A stretch of 64,000 nt of DNA from Saonia flava (lineage in GTDB: Bacteria > Bacteroidota > Bacteroidia > Flavobacteriales > Flavobacteriaceae). The stretch covers positions 2,543,062-2,607,061 of the forward strand of contig NZ_JAATJJ010000001.1 of NCBI RefSeq assembly GCF_011927795.1, written 5' to 3'. Made by a program: the position numbers and the translations under genes. Positions 43,913 through 53,851 of the stretch are shown here, in pieces. The notes below the pieces were generated by a model that was given only the letters and a program-made list of their open reading frames with translations, did no database searches and had not been told where the DNA came from. The number at the start of each line of letters is the position of its first letter. The first letter of the stretch is position 1.

Positions 43913-45922
43913 ATGAGTTCACTTAAAACATTTTGTTTCGTTTTTCTACTACATTTTTCTTTAAATGGACAAATATTGAACCATTCTTGGGAAAATCTTG
44001 TGCTTAATGGAAGTGATGAGTGGTATGCAGGTGAGGAAGCCCTGCAGATCGTTGAAAATGTGCTTTTATACCAACTAAATAATGGAGGATGGCCTAAAAA
44101 CAAGCAAATGCACAGACCATTATCATTGGATAAGGTAGAGCAATTAAAAAAGCATAAAACTACGGATGTTGGTGCAACTATAGATAATGGCGCTACTTCC
44201 TTGGAGCTAATATTTTTAGCTAAACTTTATAAATTTCAAAAGAGGGAAAAGTTTAGAAATGCATTTTTAAAGGGAGTTGATTATTTGCTTGAAGCGCAGT
44301 ATGAATCTGGCGGATGGCCCCAATTTTATCCTCTTAGAAAGGGTTATTATAGCCATATTACTTATAATGATGATGCCATGGTCAATGTAATGCGACTTTT
44401 AAAGTCAATAATGGAAAATGATCATCCCTATAATCAATTGGAAATTCCAAAGGATAAAAAAAGAGAAGTGGCGGTAGCTTTTCAAAAAGGAATTAATTGC
44501 ATTCTTAAAACTCAGTACCTGCAAAATGGTAAATTGACAGGCTGGTGTGCTCAGCACGATTCTAAAACCTATTTACCAGCAAAAGCGCGTTCTTATGAAT
44601 TGCCTAGTCTAAGCGGAAAGGAGTCTGCTCCTATTGTACTTTTACTAATGGACATTGAAAAACCTACCCCAAGAATTGTAAAAGCTATAGAGGCAGCAGT
44701 ACAATGGTTTGAAGACTCAAAACTTAAAAACACCCTAATTGAAAGAGTGTATGATGACAGAGGAAAGTTAATATCTAAAAATCTCATTCAAACCAAAGAC
44801 GCACCTGCACTTTGGGCTAGGTTTATGAATTTGGAGAATAATGAGCCCTTTTTCTGCGATAGGGACGGAATTATAAAGCAACGACTTTCGGAAATTGGAG
44901 AAGAACGTAGGCTGGGATATAGGTGGTATACAGATCAACCTAAAAATGTACTAAAACATTATCCTAAATGGAAAGAAAGAATTAAAAAACAACGTGAATT
45001 TCCAGAAAAAGATCTATATGATGTTGTTGTTGCCCAGGATGGAACAGGTCATTTTGCAACAATACAGGATGCTATTAATGATGCCAAATCATTTCCCTAC
45101 GATAGGTTAACTATTTTTGTAAAAGATGGAATATACAAGGAAAAAGTAAAAATTCATGAATGGAACACTAACATCTCATTAATAGGCGAGAGCAAGGAAA
45201 ATACCATAATTTCCTTTTATGATAATTTTGACAAAATAGATAAAGGAAGAAATAGTACATTTTATACGCCAACTCTTCAAGTTGAAGCAGATGATTTTCT
45301 TGCCAAAAATCTTACCGTGATCAATACTTCGGGAGATAAAGGGCAAGCTGTGACTCTTTCTGTTTCTTCAACTAGAGTTTCAATTGTTAATTGTCGCCTA
45401 TTGGGAAATCAAGACACTCTTTATACTTCTGGAAACGGAAAACAATACTATAGGAATTGTTATATAGAAGGTACTACTGATTTCATTTTTGGAAGCGCAA
45501 CAGCGTTTTTTGAAAATTGTCAAATCCATAGCAAAAAAGATTCGTATATCACTGCTGCATCAACACCAAAAGGAACTCAATTTGGATATGTATTTAAAAA
45601 TTGCTCATTGACCGCAGAACAAAATGTTACCAAGGTGTACTTGGGAAGACCATGGCGTGTATATGCACAAACTATTTTTATTAATTGTGATATGGCTAAA
45701 CATATTATTCCCCAAGCTTGGCATGATTGGTCAAAACCTAAAGCTAGAAAAACTACATTTTATGCAGAATACAAGAACAAAGGTGAAGGTTTTAAGCCAA
45801 GCGCTAGGGAAAAATGGTCCCATCAACTTTCAAAGAAAGAAGCAAAAAAATACAGGAAGGAAATAGTTTTGGCAATGCCCTGGCATAAATTAAAAGAGGA
45901 TTGGTATGCAAATCATAAATAA
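43913..45922 (+). CDS. PL10 pectate lyase-CE8 pectin methylesterase fusion
   Basis: A 669-residue secreted two-enzyme protein. After a signal peptide (ending FSLNGQ), residues about 25-350 form a PL10 pectate lyase: NNGGWPKNKQMHRPL, TIDNGATSLEL, HITYNDDAMVNVMRLL and KARSYELPSLSGKES, whose Arg is a plausible catalytic base. Residues about 355-650 form a CE8 methylesterase with VVAQDGTGHFATIQDA, GQAVTL (Gln near 476), GNQDTLY (Gln and Asp near 498-500), DFIFG (Asp near 522) and LGRPWRVY (Arg near 577). The esterase would expose galacturonate for the lyase. The ATG at 43913 begins the signal; a TTG in frame at 43874 would give an unlikely long leader. Confidence 0.93.
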   Translation: MSSLKTFCFVFLLHFSLNGQILNHSWENLVLNGSDEWYAGEEALQIVENVLLYQLNNGGWPKNKQMHRPLSLDKVEQLKKHKTTDVGATIDNGATSLELIFLAKLYKFQKREKFRNAFLKGVDYLLEAQYESGGWPQFYPLRKGYYSHITYNDDAMVNVMRLLKSIMENDHPYNQLEIPKDKKREVAVAFQKGINCILKTQYLQNGKLTGWCAQHDSKTYLPAKARSYELPSLSGKESAPIVLLLMDIEKPTPRIVKAIEAAVQWFEDSKLKNTLIERVYDDRGKLISKNLIQTKDAPALWARFMNLENNEPFFCDRDGIIKQRLSEIGEERRLGYRWYTDQPKNVLKHYPKWKERIKKQREFPEKDLYDVVVAQDGTGHFATIQDAINDAKSFPYDRLTIFVKDGIYKEKVKIHEWNTNISLIGESKENTIISFYDNFDKIDKGRNSTFYTPTLQVEADDFLAKNLTVINTSGDKGQAVTLSVSSTRVSIVNCRLLGNQDTLYTSGNGKQYYRNCYIEGTTDFIFGSATAFFENCQIHSKKDSYITAASTPKGTQFGYVFKNCSLTAEQNVTKVYLGRPWRVYAQTIFINCDMAKHIIPQAWHDWSKPKARKTTFYAEYKNKGEGFKPSAREKWSHQLSKKEAKKYRKEIVLAMPWHKLKEDWYANHK

Positions 45923-46661
45923 GTTTTGGTCTATACAAATAGTCCTTGGTTTTATATTTTTTAGTAATTTAATATTCGCTCAAGTTACACTGTATACCAT
46001 TGGTGATTCCACTATGGCTAATAAACCCAGTCCTAAAGAGAATCCTGAAAGAGGTTGGGCTCAAATGCTTCCCTTGTTTTTTGGAAATGAGATTATCATT
46101 GACAATAGGGCCGTTAATGGTAGAAGTACACGGAGCTTCATTTTTGAAAAAAGATGGGACTCAATTTTAAGAACACTTAAAAATGGAGACTATGTCCTCA
46201 TACAGTTTGGTCATAATGATCAAAAAATTAAAGACCCCAAACGTTACACCAACCCCAATACGGCCTATTACTCCAACCTAACAAGATTTGTAAATGAAAC
46301 TAGGGAAAAAGGAGCATTTCCCATCTTATTCTCATCCATAGTAAGAAGAAATTTTAATGAAAATGGCACATTGGTGGATACACATGGCCAATATCCCTTT
46401 GTGGCTCGGATGGTTGCTAGGGAATTAAATGTCCCTTTTATAGACTTACAATTCTTAACAGAGCAAATGGAAGAATCTTATGGTTTAGAGAATTCAAAAA
46501 AACTGCATTTACATTTTGGACCTGGTGAGCATCCTTATTATCCTCAAGGAAAAGAGGATAATACACACTTGTCTATCTTAGGGGCAACTTTAGTTGCCCA
46601 AATGGTTGTTCAGGAGCTAAGAGTCCAGAGATTACCGTTGGCCAAGTTCTTAGAGAAATAG
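45906..46661 (+). CDS. CE12 rhamnogalacturonan/pectin acetylesterase
   Basis: A 251-residue secreted SGNH hydrolase, with signal peptide to about residue 26 (FSNLIFAQ). All four blocks are present: GDSTMA with nucleophile Ser35, AVNGRSTRS with Asn71, FGHNDQ with Asn104, and DNTHLS with Asp218 and His221. The GDST form and the long helix before the last block fit family CE12, which removes acetyl groups from pectin backbones. Its start overlaps the end of the PL10-CE8 gene by 17 bp, so it follows by coupled translation. Confidence 0.92.
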   Translation: MQIINKFWSIQIVLGFIFFSNLIFAQVTLYTIGDSTMANKPSPKENPERGWAQMLPLFFGNEIIIDNRAVNGRSTRSFIFEKRWDSILRTLKNGDYVLIQFGHNDQKIKDPKRYTNPNTAYYSNLTRFVNETREKGAFPILFSSIVRRNFNENGTLVDTHGQYPFVARMVARELNVPFIDLQFLTEQMEESYGLENSKKLHLHFGPGEHPYYPQGKEDNTHLSILGATLVAQMVVQELRVQRLPLAKFLEK

Positions 46662-46665
46662 AAGC

Positions 46666-47652
46666 ATGGTAAAGAAATATGTTTGTCCGTTATCGTTTGT
46701 TACGGCATTATCGTGCTCATTACATGTAATAGGACAATCTTATGAAGGAGTCACAAGAGAGCCGGACAGCTCCTATACTACGAAGATTGCTTTTGAAAAA
46801 ACACTAAAAACGTATCCTAACATAGAAATTGTAGAAGAGTTTAATTTTGAAACAGTTGTTGAAGAAAAGAATATCGCGTACAATATAGTTGATGGAAGAG
46901 TATTAAAACTTGATGTATTTAGACCAAAAGTGATGCCCCAATTGGGAACCGCTATTATTATCGTTCACGGAGGTGGATGGAGGTCTGGGAATAGAACCCA
47001 GCACTATCCACTAGCTCAGAGTTTGGCTAATTTGGGGTATGTTTGTTTTACACCAGAATACAGATTGTCCACTGAAGCACTGTTCCCTGCAGCTGTTTTT
47101 GATATAAAAGCGGCCATACGTTGGGTTCGAGACAATGCCAGTGAATACAACATTAGTCTGGATAAAATAAGCCTTGTGGGGTTTTCCGCAGGGGGCGAAC
47201 TAGCAGCTTTCGTGGGTGTTACGGGAGAAATGGACATTTTTAATGAAAAGAATAGTAGGAAGTTGCAATCTTCAAAGATAAATGCTGTAGTTAACATTGA
47301 TGGAATACTATCTTTCACGCATCCGGATTCTGTAGAAGGAGATGATACTAAAAATACTTCTGCCGCAACTTATTGGTTTGGATATGCAAAAAAGGACAAT
47401 CTAAAATTGTGGGACTTGGCTTCTCCCTTAACACATGTTGGGCCAAATTCACCACCCATACTTTTTTTGAACAGCAAAGTGTCCAGAATGCATGCAGGAA
47501 GGGATGATTATATACAAATTTTGGATAGACACACCATTGTTAGTGAGGTGTATGAGTTCAAAGGAGCCCCACATTCATTTTGTTTATTTCATCCTTGGTT
47601 TATGCCTACAGTTGAGTATGTGGATAAGTTCTTAAAAAGGATATTAGGCTAG
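46666..47652 (+). CDS. alpha/beta-hydrolase, probable pectin acetylesterase
   Basis: A 328-residue secreted serine hydrolase. The signal peptide ends ALSCSLHVIGQ. The oxyanion motif HGGGW is at 101-105, the nucleophile elbow GFSAGG places Ser174, and a GAPHSF block near 305 provides the His. This arrangement is that of the BD-FAE/Axe-type esterases. Its place at the end of the pectin arm, after CE12, supports acetyl or feruloyl removal from pectin side groups. An ordinary carboxylesterase is the alternative. Confidence 0.85.
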   Translation: MVKKYVCPLSFVTALSCSLHVIGQSYEGVTREPDSSYTTKIAFEKTLKTYPNIEIVEEFNFETVVEEKNIAYNIVDGRVLKLDVFRPKVMPQLGTAIIIVHGGGWRSGNRTQHYPLAQSLANLGYVCFTPEYRLSTEALFPAAVFDIKAAIRWVRDNASEYNISLDKISLVGFSAGGELAAFVGVTGEMDIFNEKNSRKLQSSKINAVVNIDGILSFTHPDSVEGDDTKNTSAATYWFGYAKKDNLKLWDLASPLTHVGPNSPPILFLNSKVSRMHAGRDDYIQILDRHTIVSEVYEFKGAPHSFCLFHPWFMPTVEYVDKFLKRILG

Positions 47653-47716
47653 GAAGGTTGTTTGGCAATGTATGAGCATTTTAGTTTATAGTTTTAGCCT
47701 ATGATCATTAAAAAAT

Positions 47717-47746
47717 AAAAAGACCGTCCTAGGACGGTCTTTTTTA
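47717..47746. terminator. bidirectional terminator between the two PULs
   Basis: A perfect 20-bp palindrome AGACCGTCCTAGGACGGTCT at 47721-47740, flanked by an A run on the left and a T run on the right. It separates the convergent ends of the pectin esterase gene and the maltodextrin susD gene and can serve both. Confidence 0.85.
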
Positions 47747-47768
47747 ACACTTAAATATAGTGGATAAA

Positions 47769-49382
47769 TTAATATCCAGGATTTTGCACCAAGTTTGGAT
47801 TAAGAATCACTTGACTTGCTGGAATAGGGAAAAGCTGACGGTCAGAGTTTCCTACAGCATCTGGATCTTTAAACTCCCAATCATTAGTATACTGTCCAAA
47901 ACGAATTAAATCATTTCTTCTCCAAAATTCGATATATAATTCACGACCTCTTTCATCAATTAAATCTTGCTCAGTTACAGCACCAAGTGGAGTTGCATTT
48001 CTAATTGTACGCAATTCATTAACTAGCGCCGTAGGGTCACCACCACTTCTCATTAAGGCCTCTGCTTTCATAAGGTGGGCATCAGAATATCTAAAGAAAA
48101 TCTCGTGCTCTGTAAATTCTCCATATCTAGGGGCATATTTAAGGACCCTAATACCTGTTATCTCATTGTTCTCCACAAGACTTTTCTCTCCTGTAGCAGT
48201 ATTTGTGAAATCTCTTGTAAAAGCTAATGGACTACCTCCTCTATCGGTAAGTGGAGTTCCATCGGCACCATATTGTTGCCCAATTAAGAATCCGTTACCA
48301 ATATTGGTTCCATCTGCCAACCCATCACCATTTGAATCTTTTGTTCCGGGAGCACCAGCAGGTTCTGCAGCCAATGGTACAAACCCTCTACGTTCTTCTT
48401 GACCACTTCCTTCAACATTGATATTAGGATCACCTTCAAAAAGGTCATAAAATTCTGCTAGCGTACTAAACCCATTCCAGCCACCAGCTTGGTCCGGTGT
48501 TGTTAAGTTATAGTGTAGGCCATTCCATATACGGTTACCAACACCTGTTGGGATATACCAAATAGTTTCATTGTCTGCCTCAGCTCTAAATAGGTCAAAA
48601 TAACCCGATTGCAATTCATAGCCATCAGCTGCAATTTCATCTACCAAAGAAATAACCCTACTCATATCCGAACTGTCAGCCGTTCCAGTACCATTATAGA
48701 TATGTCTATTTAATAGAACTTTAGCCAACAAATATCTTGCGGCAGCTTTAGAAGCCCTATTATTGTCACTTCCAGCAGTTGAAGTAGGAAGCGCGGAAAT
48801 AGCCGCTTCTAAGTCACTAATGATAAATGAAACAGCTTCGTCTCCAGTTAATACAGAAGGATCATCTAATGGAGGTGCAGATGTATCTCTATAAGGAACT
48901 TGTCCATAATTATCTAAAATTACATATACGGCAAGCCCTCTCAAGAAAGCGGCATGTGCTTTAGCTTCCGGGGTTGATGCAGATCTATCGTCCAAAACTT
49001 CACTGGCTGTAAGTTGTAGCTCGTTCCATTGGTTCCAAACATTGGTAATGTAGGCATGGTCAGGAGTCCATGAGTGTTGGTGTAATTGTCTCCAAATACC
49101 ATTATCACCCCAGTCAGAACCTCTGGTAGGAATCAATTGAGTGTCCGTGGTAACTTCACTCAGGGCAAATAAATTGGCCTGATCTCCAATGTATCCATTA
49201 AGTTGATTGTACATTGAGTTTACTGAACTTGTAGCTTCTTCTGCCGATGCAATGCCCTGAAAGTTAGGGGCAAGCAATGAGTCAGTTTCTTCTACTTCTA
49301 AATCCGTACAAGAAAAAAGCAAAACTGAAGCACAAGAAAAAAGTAATAAGCTTCTTGTTTGTGTTTTTAAATATTTATTCAT
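47769..49382 (-). CDS. SusD-family substrate-binding lipoprotein (alpha-glucan)
   Basis: A 537-residue lipoprotein with signal ending VLLFSC. The helical SusD core (AAFLRGLAVYVILDNYGQVPYRD, SKAAARYLLAKVLLN) and the C-terminal block RGRELYIEFWRRNDLIRFGQYTND are recognisable. It is translated after the SusC gene (17 bp gap) and forms the lid of that transporter. No SusE/F-type outer-membrane binding lipoprotein follows it. Confidence 0.93.
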   Translation of the reverse strand: MNKYLKTQTRSLLLFSCASVLLFSCTDLEVEETDSLLAPNFQGIASAEEATSSVNSMYNQLNGYIGDQANLFALSEVTTDTQLIPTRGSDWGDNGIWRQLHQHSWTPDHAYITNVWNQWNELQLTASEVLDDRSASTPEAKAHAAFLRGLAVYVILDNYGQVPYRDTSAPPLDDPSVLTGDEAVSFIISDLEAAISALPTSTAGSDNNRASKAAARYLLAKVLLNRHIYNGTGTADSSDMSRVISLVDEIAADGYELQSGYFDLFRAEADNETIWYIPTGVGNRIWNGLHYNLTTPDQAGGWNGFSTLAEFYDLFEGDPNINVEGSGQEERRGFVPLAAEPAGAPGTKDSNGDGLADGTNIGNGFLIGQQYGADGTPLTDRGGSPLAFTRDFTNTATGEKSLVENNEITGIRVLKYAPRYGEFTEHEIFFRYSDAHLMKAEALMRSGGDPTALVNELRTIRNATPLGAVTEQDLIDERGRELYIEFWRRNDLIRFGQYTNDWEFKDPDAVGNSDRQLFPIPASQVILNPNLVQNPGY

Positions 49383-49399
49383 CGCAGTTTTTTTTAAAA

Positions 49400-52300
49400 T
49401 TAAAATTTAGCATTAATACCCAAGGTAACAGTTCTTGGTCTGGGGAAAGAAGTATAATCTATACCTGCACTTGGGATACCACTACCAAAATCACCTGTAG
49501 CAGAAGATACTTCTGGATCAAGACCGCTGTAATCGGTAATAAGCAATAAATTTTGTCCAGTTAGGGAGAACCTAAGGCTTTTAAAAGTCCCAGTGCCACT
49601 AAGTGGTACATTGTAGCCAATATTAGCATTCTGCAATCTTACAAAATCACCTTTTTCCAAATATAAAGTGGACACCTCTTGTGAACGAAGTTCCAAGCCT
49701 TCTGCAGTCGCATTACGTGATGTTTCAAAAGTTGGCCTGTTTAAGAAGGCATTTGCCGTATTGTTATACACATAGAATCCAAATTGTCCAGTAAAGAATA
49801 CAGAGGCATCCCAATTCTTAACTTTAAGATTTAAAGCTAAACCACTGGTAATATCTGGTAATGCATCTTTTCCAACAAAATCTTTGGTGTCTGCGCTAAA
49901 GTTTGGAGTTCCACTTGAATCCTCGGAATACTCAGCCATATAAAATGAGAATAAAGACATTCCTTCTCCTAAACGTTGTGCAAAAGCACCGGATAGTCCG
50001 GGACCATTCAATATTCCAAAATCAGCTGTTGTGCCATTTAATCCTTCAACGGTATTGTCATTATAAGCAACATTGAAAGAGGTTGAGAAGCTTACATCTT
50101 CTGTTTGGATAAAGTCATAGTTCAATCCAAGTTCTACACCTTGGTTGATAAGTATTCCATTTTCAAGATTTTTAAAAGTAAATGGATCAAAAGCAGGGGC
50201 GGCAGCAGGCTGTCTAAATAATAAGTCTTTGGTTTCCCTGCGATATACATCAATAGAACCATTGAAACGATCATTAGCAAACCCAAAATCCAATCCAACA
50301 TTCATGTCAAGAGTTTCCTCCCATTTAAGATCGGGATTCTGTACAGCAACAGTTTCTTGTCCTGGTCTAACCACAGATCCATTATCATTGATTCCGGGAG
50401 CTGCAAAACGAATTCTTTTTAGGTAGTTGGCATAACCCAATCCTTCTTGGTTACCCGTAATACCAGCACTTACTCTTAATTTCAAGGTAGAGAATGCTTC
50501 ACCTACAAAATCTTCTTCAACCAATTGCCATGCAAATGCAGCAGATGGAAAGTATCCGTATTTGTTATTTCCACCGAACCTTGAGGAGCCATCAGCTCTT
50601 AAAGTTCCTGTAAAAAGATACTTACTATTTATTGAGTAATTAACTCTTCCAAAAAATGATTGTAATTCATCTGTGTTATCGAATGTGTCACCCCAAAGTG
50701 CACGATAATTTTTTACAATTCCAGCAGGAAGCGAGGCAGTTTCATCAAAAGGGATAATGCTATTTACAAAATCGCCGTCTACATCATATCCAAATTGCTG
50801 ATATGGAATTGTAATAGCATTTTGAGCACTATTAATAGATTCAACCAATTGGTCTCCCATGGCATTCAAGTCTCTAGTGGAAGCTCCCCAACCTTGGGAA
50901 TTTATACCCTGTCTTCTAAAATCTTGAAAAGTATAACCAACTATAACGTCCAATGAAGAATTTTCAAAATCTTTATTGTAATTCAAGGTAGCTTCCAACA
51001 ATTTACTGGTAGCTTCTAAAGTGTTAAATGCAGCTTGTCCATTTCCTCCAACTCTGTTAAAGTTATTCAAGTCTGCTGATACTACTGTAATTGCATCGGC
51101 ATTAGACTCATCATATCCAACTGCTATTTTTCCTGTTAGCTCATCTGTAATATCGTATTCTGCGGAAAAGTTTGCAAGGAACCTATTTGTAAAGGTTTCT
51201 GATTGCCAATTTGCCAAATAGTTTGCTGGGTTTATTAAGTTTCCATCAAGAAAGAAACCTGGGCTTGCTGGCCATGTAGGATTAGCTGAGTAAGCTGCAC
51301 CGATTAAGTTTCCACTTGCACCAGAACCACCACTAATTGGAGGAGCCTCATCATTTACTCTAGAGATTGAAGATTGAAGACTTAATCTTAATTTATCTTC
51401 AAAAAAACGATGGTTTACGTTAATTCTTCCTGTAATACGCTCTTGAGAAGATTTCTCAATAACACCAAATTGTTTTCCGTAAGAAAAAGTAGCTCTAACG
51501 TTTCCACTTCCATAATTGTTGGAATAGGATAGGTTTTGATTTTGAGAAGCAGTACTTCTGGTAATATAGGATTGCCAATCGGTACTAGAACCATAATCAT
51601 TTCCATCTGCAATAGCTTGAGAACGGATGGCCGCTGTTTGCGTTAAAAACTCTTCTGCATTGAACAAATCATATTCGTTTGCAGGAGTAGAGATGCTTAG
51701 ATTGGAGTTAAACTCCCAAACACCACCTTGTCCGGTCTTTCCACTTTTTGTAGTTACGATTACAACACCATTGGCACCACGAGAACCATAAATTGCGGTA
51801 GCGGATGCATCTTTTAAGATAGAGATACTTTCGATATCCGATGGATTAATAAAACTCAAAGGGTTTCTAGAAGCATTGCTTCCATTGATTACATCACCAC
51901 CACTTGGAGTGGTTGATTCTCCGGAAATAGGAATACCATCTACTACAAATAAAGGATTGTTGTTTGAGCGAATAGAGTTAGACCCCCTAATTCTAATATT
52001 GACACCAGCTCCTGGCTCACCACTAGATTGTGCAATTTGTACACCTGCAGTCTTACCTTGTATCAATTGTTCTGGAGATGAAATAACACCGCCGTTAAAA
52101 TCTTCAGCAGTAACTGCCGAAACGGAGCCAGTTGCATCTTTAACAGTTGTGGTTCCATAACCAATAATGATAACTTCTTCTAAGGCTTCAGCATCTTCAT
52201 CCAAGGTTACATTAATGGTAGATTGACCATTGACTGCGATTTCAGTCGTTTTAAAACCGATGTAACTAAAAACCAATGTTGCATCACTGTCAACATTGCT

Positions 52301-52483
52301 TATTGTATAGTTTCCATCAAAATCGGTTTGTGTACCATTGGTAGTTCCTTTCACCAAAACACTGGCCCCGGGTAATGGGCCATTGGCGTCAGAAACAGAG
52401 CCAGATACATCTTGCGCTTTTGCAAGACCAAAGCATAAAAATGCCCCAATAAGCAAATAGCTTTTTAGTAGCGTAATCTTCAT
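49400..52483 (-). CDS. SusC-family TonB-dependent outer-membrane transporter (alpha-glucan)
   Basis: A 1027-residue TonB-dependent barrel with signal peptide ending GLAKAQ. It has the N-terminal carboxypeptidase-regulatory-like domain (about 24-105), a TonB box region EALEEVIIIGYG, the plug with IYGSRGANGVVIVTTKSG, and the barrel. A GH65, a GH13 and beta-phosphoglucomutase in the divergent operon identify alpha-glucan oligosaccharides as the likely cargo. The promoter region (about 52525-52532) and a LacI-type palindrome lie upstream. Confidence 0.93.
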   Translation of the reverse strand: MKITLLKSYLLIGAFLCFGLAKAQDVSGSVSDANGPLPGASVLVKGTTNGTQTDFDGNYTISNVDSDATLVFSYIGFKTTEIAVNGQSTINVTLDEDAEALEEVIIIGYGTTTVKDATGSVSAVTAEDFNGGVISSPEQLIQGKTAGVQIAQSSGEPGAGVNIRIRGSNSIRSNNNPLFVVDGIPISGESTTPSGGDVINGSNASRNPLSFINPSDIESISILKDASATAIYGSRGANGVVIVTTKSGKTGQGGVWEFNSNLSISTPANEYDLFNAEEFLTQTAAIRSQAIADGNDYGSSTDWQSYITRSTASQNQNLSYSNNYGSGNVRATFSYGKQFGVIEKSSQERITGRINVNHRFFEDKLRLSLQSSISRVNDEAPPISGGSGASGNLIGAAYSANPTWPASPGFFLDGNLINPANYLANWQSETFTNRFLANFSAEYDITDELTGKIAVGYDESNADAITVVSADLNNFNRVGGNGQAAFNTLEATSKLLEATLNYNKDFENSSLDVIVGYTFQDFRRQGINSQGWGASTRDLNAMGDQLVESINSAQNAITIPYQQFGYDVDGDFVNSIIPFDETASLPAGIVKNYRALWGDTFDNTDELQSFFGRVNYSINSKYLFTGTLRADGSSRFGGNNKYGYFPSAAFAWQLVEEDFVGEAFSTLKLRVSAGITGNQEGLGYANYLKRIRFAAPGINDNGSVVRPGQETVAVQNPDLKWEETLDMNVGLDFGFANDRFNGSIDVYRRETKDLLFRQPAAAPAFDPFTFKNLENGILINQGVELGLNYDFIQTEDVSFSTSFNVAYNDNTVEGLNGTTADFGILNGPGLSGAFAQRLGEGMSLFSFYMAEYSEDSSGTPNFSADTKDFVGKDALPDITSGLALNLKVKNWDASVFFTGQFGFYVYNNTANAFLNRPTFETSRNATAEGLELRSQEVSTLYLEKGDFVRLQNANIGYNVPLSGTGTFKSLRFSLTGQNLLLITDYSGLDPEVSSATGDFGSGIPSAGIDYTSFPRPRTVTLGINAKF

Positions 52484-52524
52484 AAATAGCGAATTTTAGT
52501 TTAGTTAAATTTTAATTCAGGCGT

Positions 52525-52532
52525 TAAACATA
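52525..52532 (-). promoter_or_regulatory. probable -7 element of susC (alpha-glucan)
   Basis: Read on the minus strand this is TATGTTTA, one base off the consensus TAnnTTTG, and it is about 42 bp before the susC start. The operator at 52577 lies further upstream of it, in a position more typical of an activator. Confidence 0.35.
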
Positions 52533-52576
52533 TGTAAAAAATGTGTTAAATAATAAATTTTCGATATCTTAGAAAT

Positions 52577-52594
52577 CACGAAAACGGTTTCGTG
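52577..52594. promoter_or_regulatory. LacI-type operator in the alpha-glucan intergenic region
   Basis: CACGAAAACGGTTTCGTG is an 18-bp palindrome centred on CG with one mismatched pair. It stands between the divergent susC and lacI genes, and is the strongest symmetric element in the 316-bp gap. The rest of this gap is AT-rich leader and promoter sequence, in which I see no further gene. Confidence 0.7.
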
Positions 52595-52714
52595 TTGATA
52601 ACTTCCATGAATCATTGGTATTTACAATGTAAGACCGCATAAAATAGTGTATTCCTAAAAATAGGATGCGAAATTTGTTCATATAATAACGCAGGGGCAA
52701 ATATAACATTTTTT

Positions 52715-52722
52715 TAACTTTG
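52715..52722 (+). promoter_or_regulatory. -7 element of lacI-pgmB-GH65-GH13 operon
   Basis: TAACTTTG matches the consensus TAnnTTTG exactly and lies 77 bp before the lacI start codon. No clear -33 TTG at normal spacing was seen. Confidence 0.45.
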
Positions 52723-52799
52723 TACTATTTTGATAAATTATGATATTATATTGTCATAGAGATAGAAAAGTTTAATATTGCCTGACTAATTAAATAATC

Positions 52800-53819
52800 T
52801 TGAAAAAGAAAATAACCCTTAAACATATTGCCAGGGAATTAGAGGTTTCCATCTCAACTGTATCCAAAGCATTAAAAGATAGTGCGGAAATAAGTAAGGA
52901 TACTAAGGAGAAAATTCAAGCTTTTGCAAAGTTGTATAATTACCGACCCAATAATATAGCTTTGAGTCTCAAGAATAGGCGAACAAAAAATATAGGTGTG
53001 ATTATTCCAGAAATAGTCCACCATTTTTTTGCAACAGTCATTAGAGGGATTGAAAAATATGCCAATAATAGAGGTTATAATGTCATTATTTGTGTTTCCA
53101 ATGAGTCTTTTGATAAGGAAGTTATTAATATGGAAATGCTTGCCAATGGAAGTACGGATGGCTTTATAATGGCCTTATCTGCTGAAACCGAGTTCAAAGA
53201 GGATTTTAATCACCTCAGAGAGGTTATGGAACAAGGTATGCCATTGGTTTTGTTTGATAGGGTAACCAATGAAATTGATTGCGATAAGGTTGTGATAGAT
53301 GATAGGGAAGGAGCATATTCCGCAACTAAAAAACTTATCAATAATGGAAATAAAAGAATAGCCCTTTTTACAACAGAAAATTTTTTTAGTGTAAGTAGTG
53401 AAAGAGAAGAGGGGTATAAGCAGGCTTTGTTGGACCATAATTATGAAGTAAGCGAAAACCTGATCCTTAAGCTGGATTATATAGATATGGACAATAAACC
53501 TATTGAAGATTTTTTTGATAGAGAAAAAGTGGATGCCGTGCTTTGTGTTAATGAAACATTCGGTATAAGGGCAATACGTGTGGTGCAAGAAATGGGACTA
53601 AAAGTGCCAGAGGATGTATCTTTAATTGGCTTTACCAATGGTTTTCTATCCAAGTATTCATATCCAAGCTTAACTACAGTGGATCAACATGGTGGAGATA
53701 TGGGTGAAAAAGCAGCTCAAATGCTAATAGATAGATTGGAAAGTGAAGATGAAAATGAAATCTATGAAACCAAAGTGTTAAAATCTACCTTAATAGAAAG
53801 AGAGTCTACCATTAATTAA
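52800..53819 (+). CDS. LacI-family regulator of the alpha-glucan locus
   Basis: A 339-residue LacI/PurR-type regulator. It opens KKKITLKHIARELEVSISTVSKALKDS, a typical HTH, then the hinge (YRPNNIALSLKN) and the effector domain. Translation probably begins at TTG 52800, since no ATG precedes the HTH at a sensible distance. It heads the operon with pgmB, GH65 and GH13 and faces susC, so maltose or a maltodextrin is the likely effector. It resembles the pectin regulator only in fold. Confidence 0.9.
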   Translation: MKKKITLKHIARELEVSISTVSKALKDSAEISKDTKEKIQAFAKLYNYRPNNIALSLKNRRTKNIGVIIPEIVHHFFATVIRGIEKYANNRGYNVIICVSNESFDKEVINMEMLANGSTDGFIMALSAETEFKEDFNHLREVMEQGMPLVLFDRVTNEIDCDKVVIDDREGAYSATKKLINNGNKRIALFTTENFFSVSSEREEGYKQALLDHNYEVSENLILKLDYIDMDNKPIEDFFDREKVDAVLCVNETFGIRAIRVVQEMGLKVPEDVSLIGFTNGFLSKYSYPSLTTVDQHGGDMGEKAAQMLIDRLESEDENEIYETKVLKSTLIERESTIN

Positions 53820-53851
53820 GTTCCACTCCTTAATTTAGCAATTTTAATTTT

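Noticed and set aside
53175-53588. 137-codon minus-strand frame in the second lacI gene
   Set aside because: It lies wholly within the LacI effector domain and has no family resemblance.
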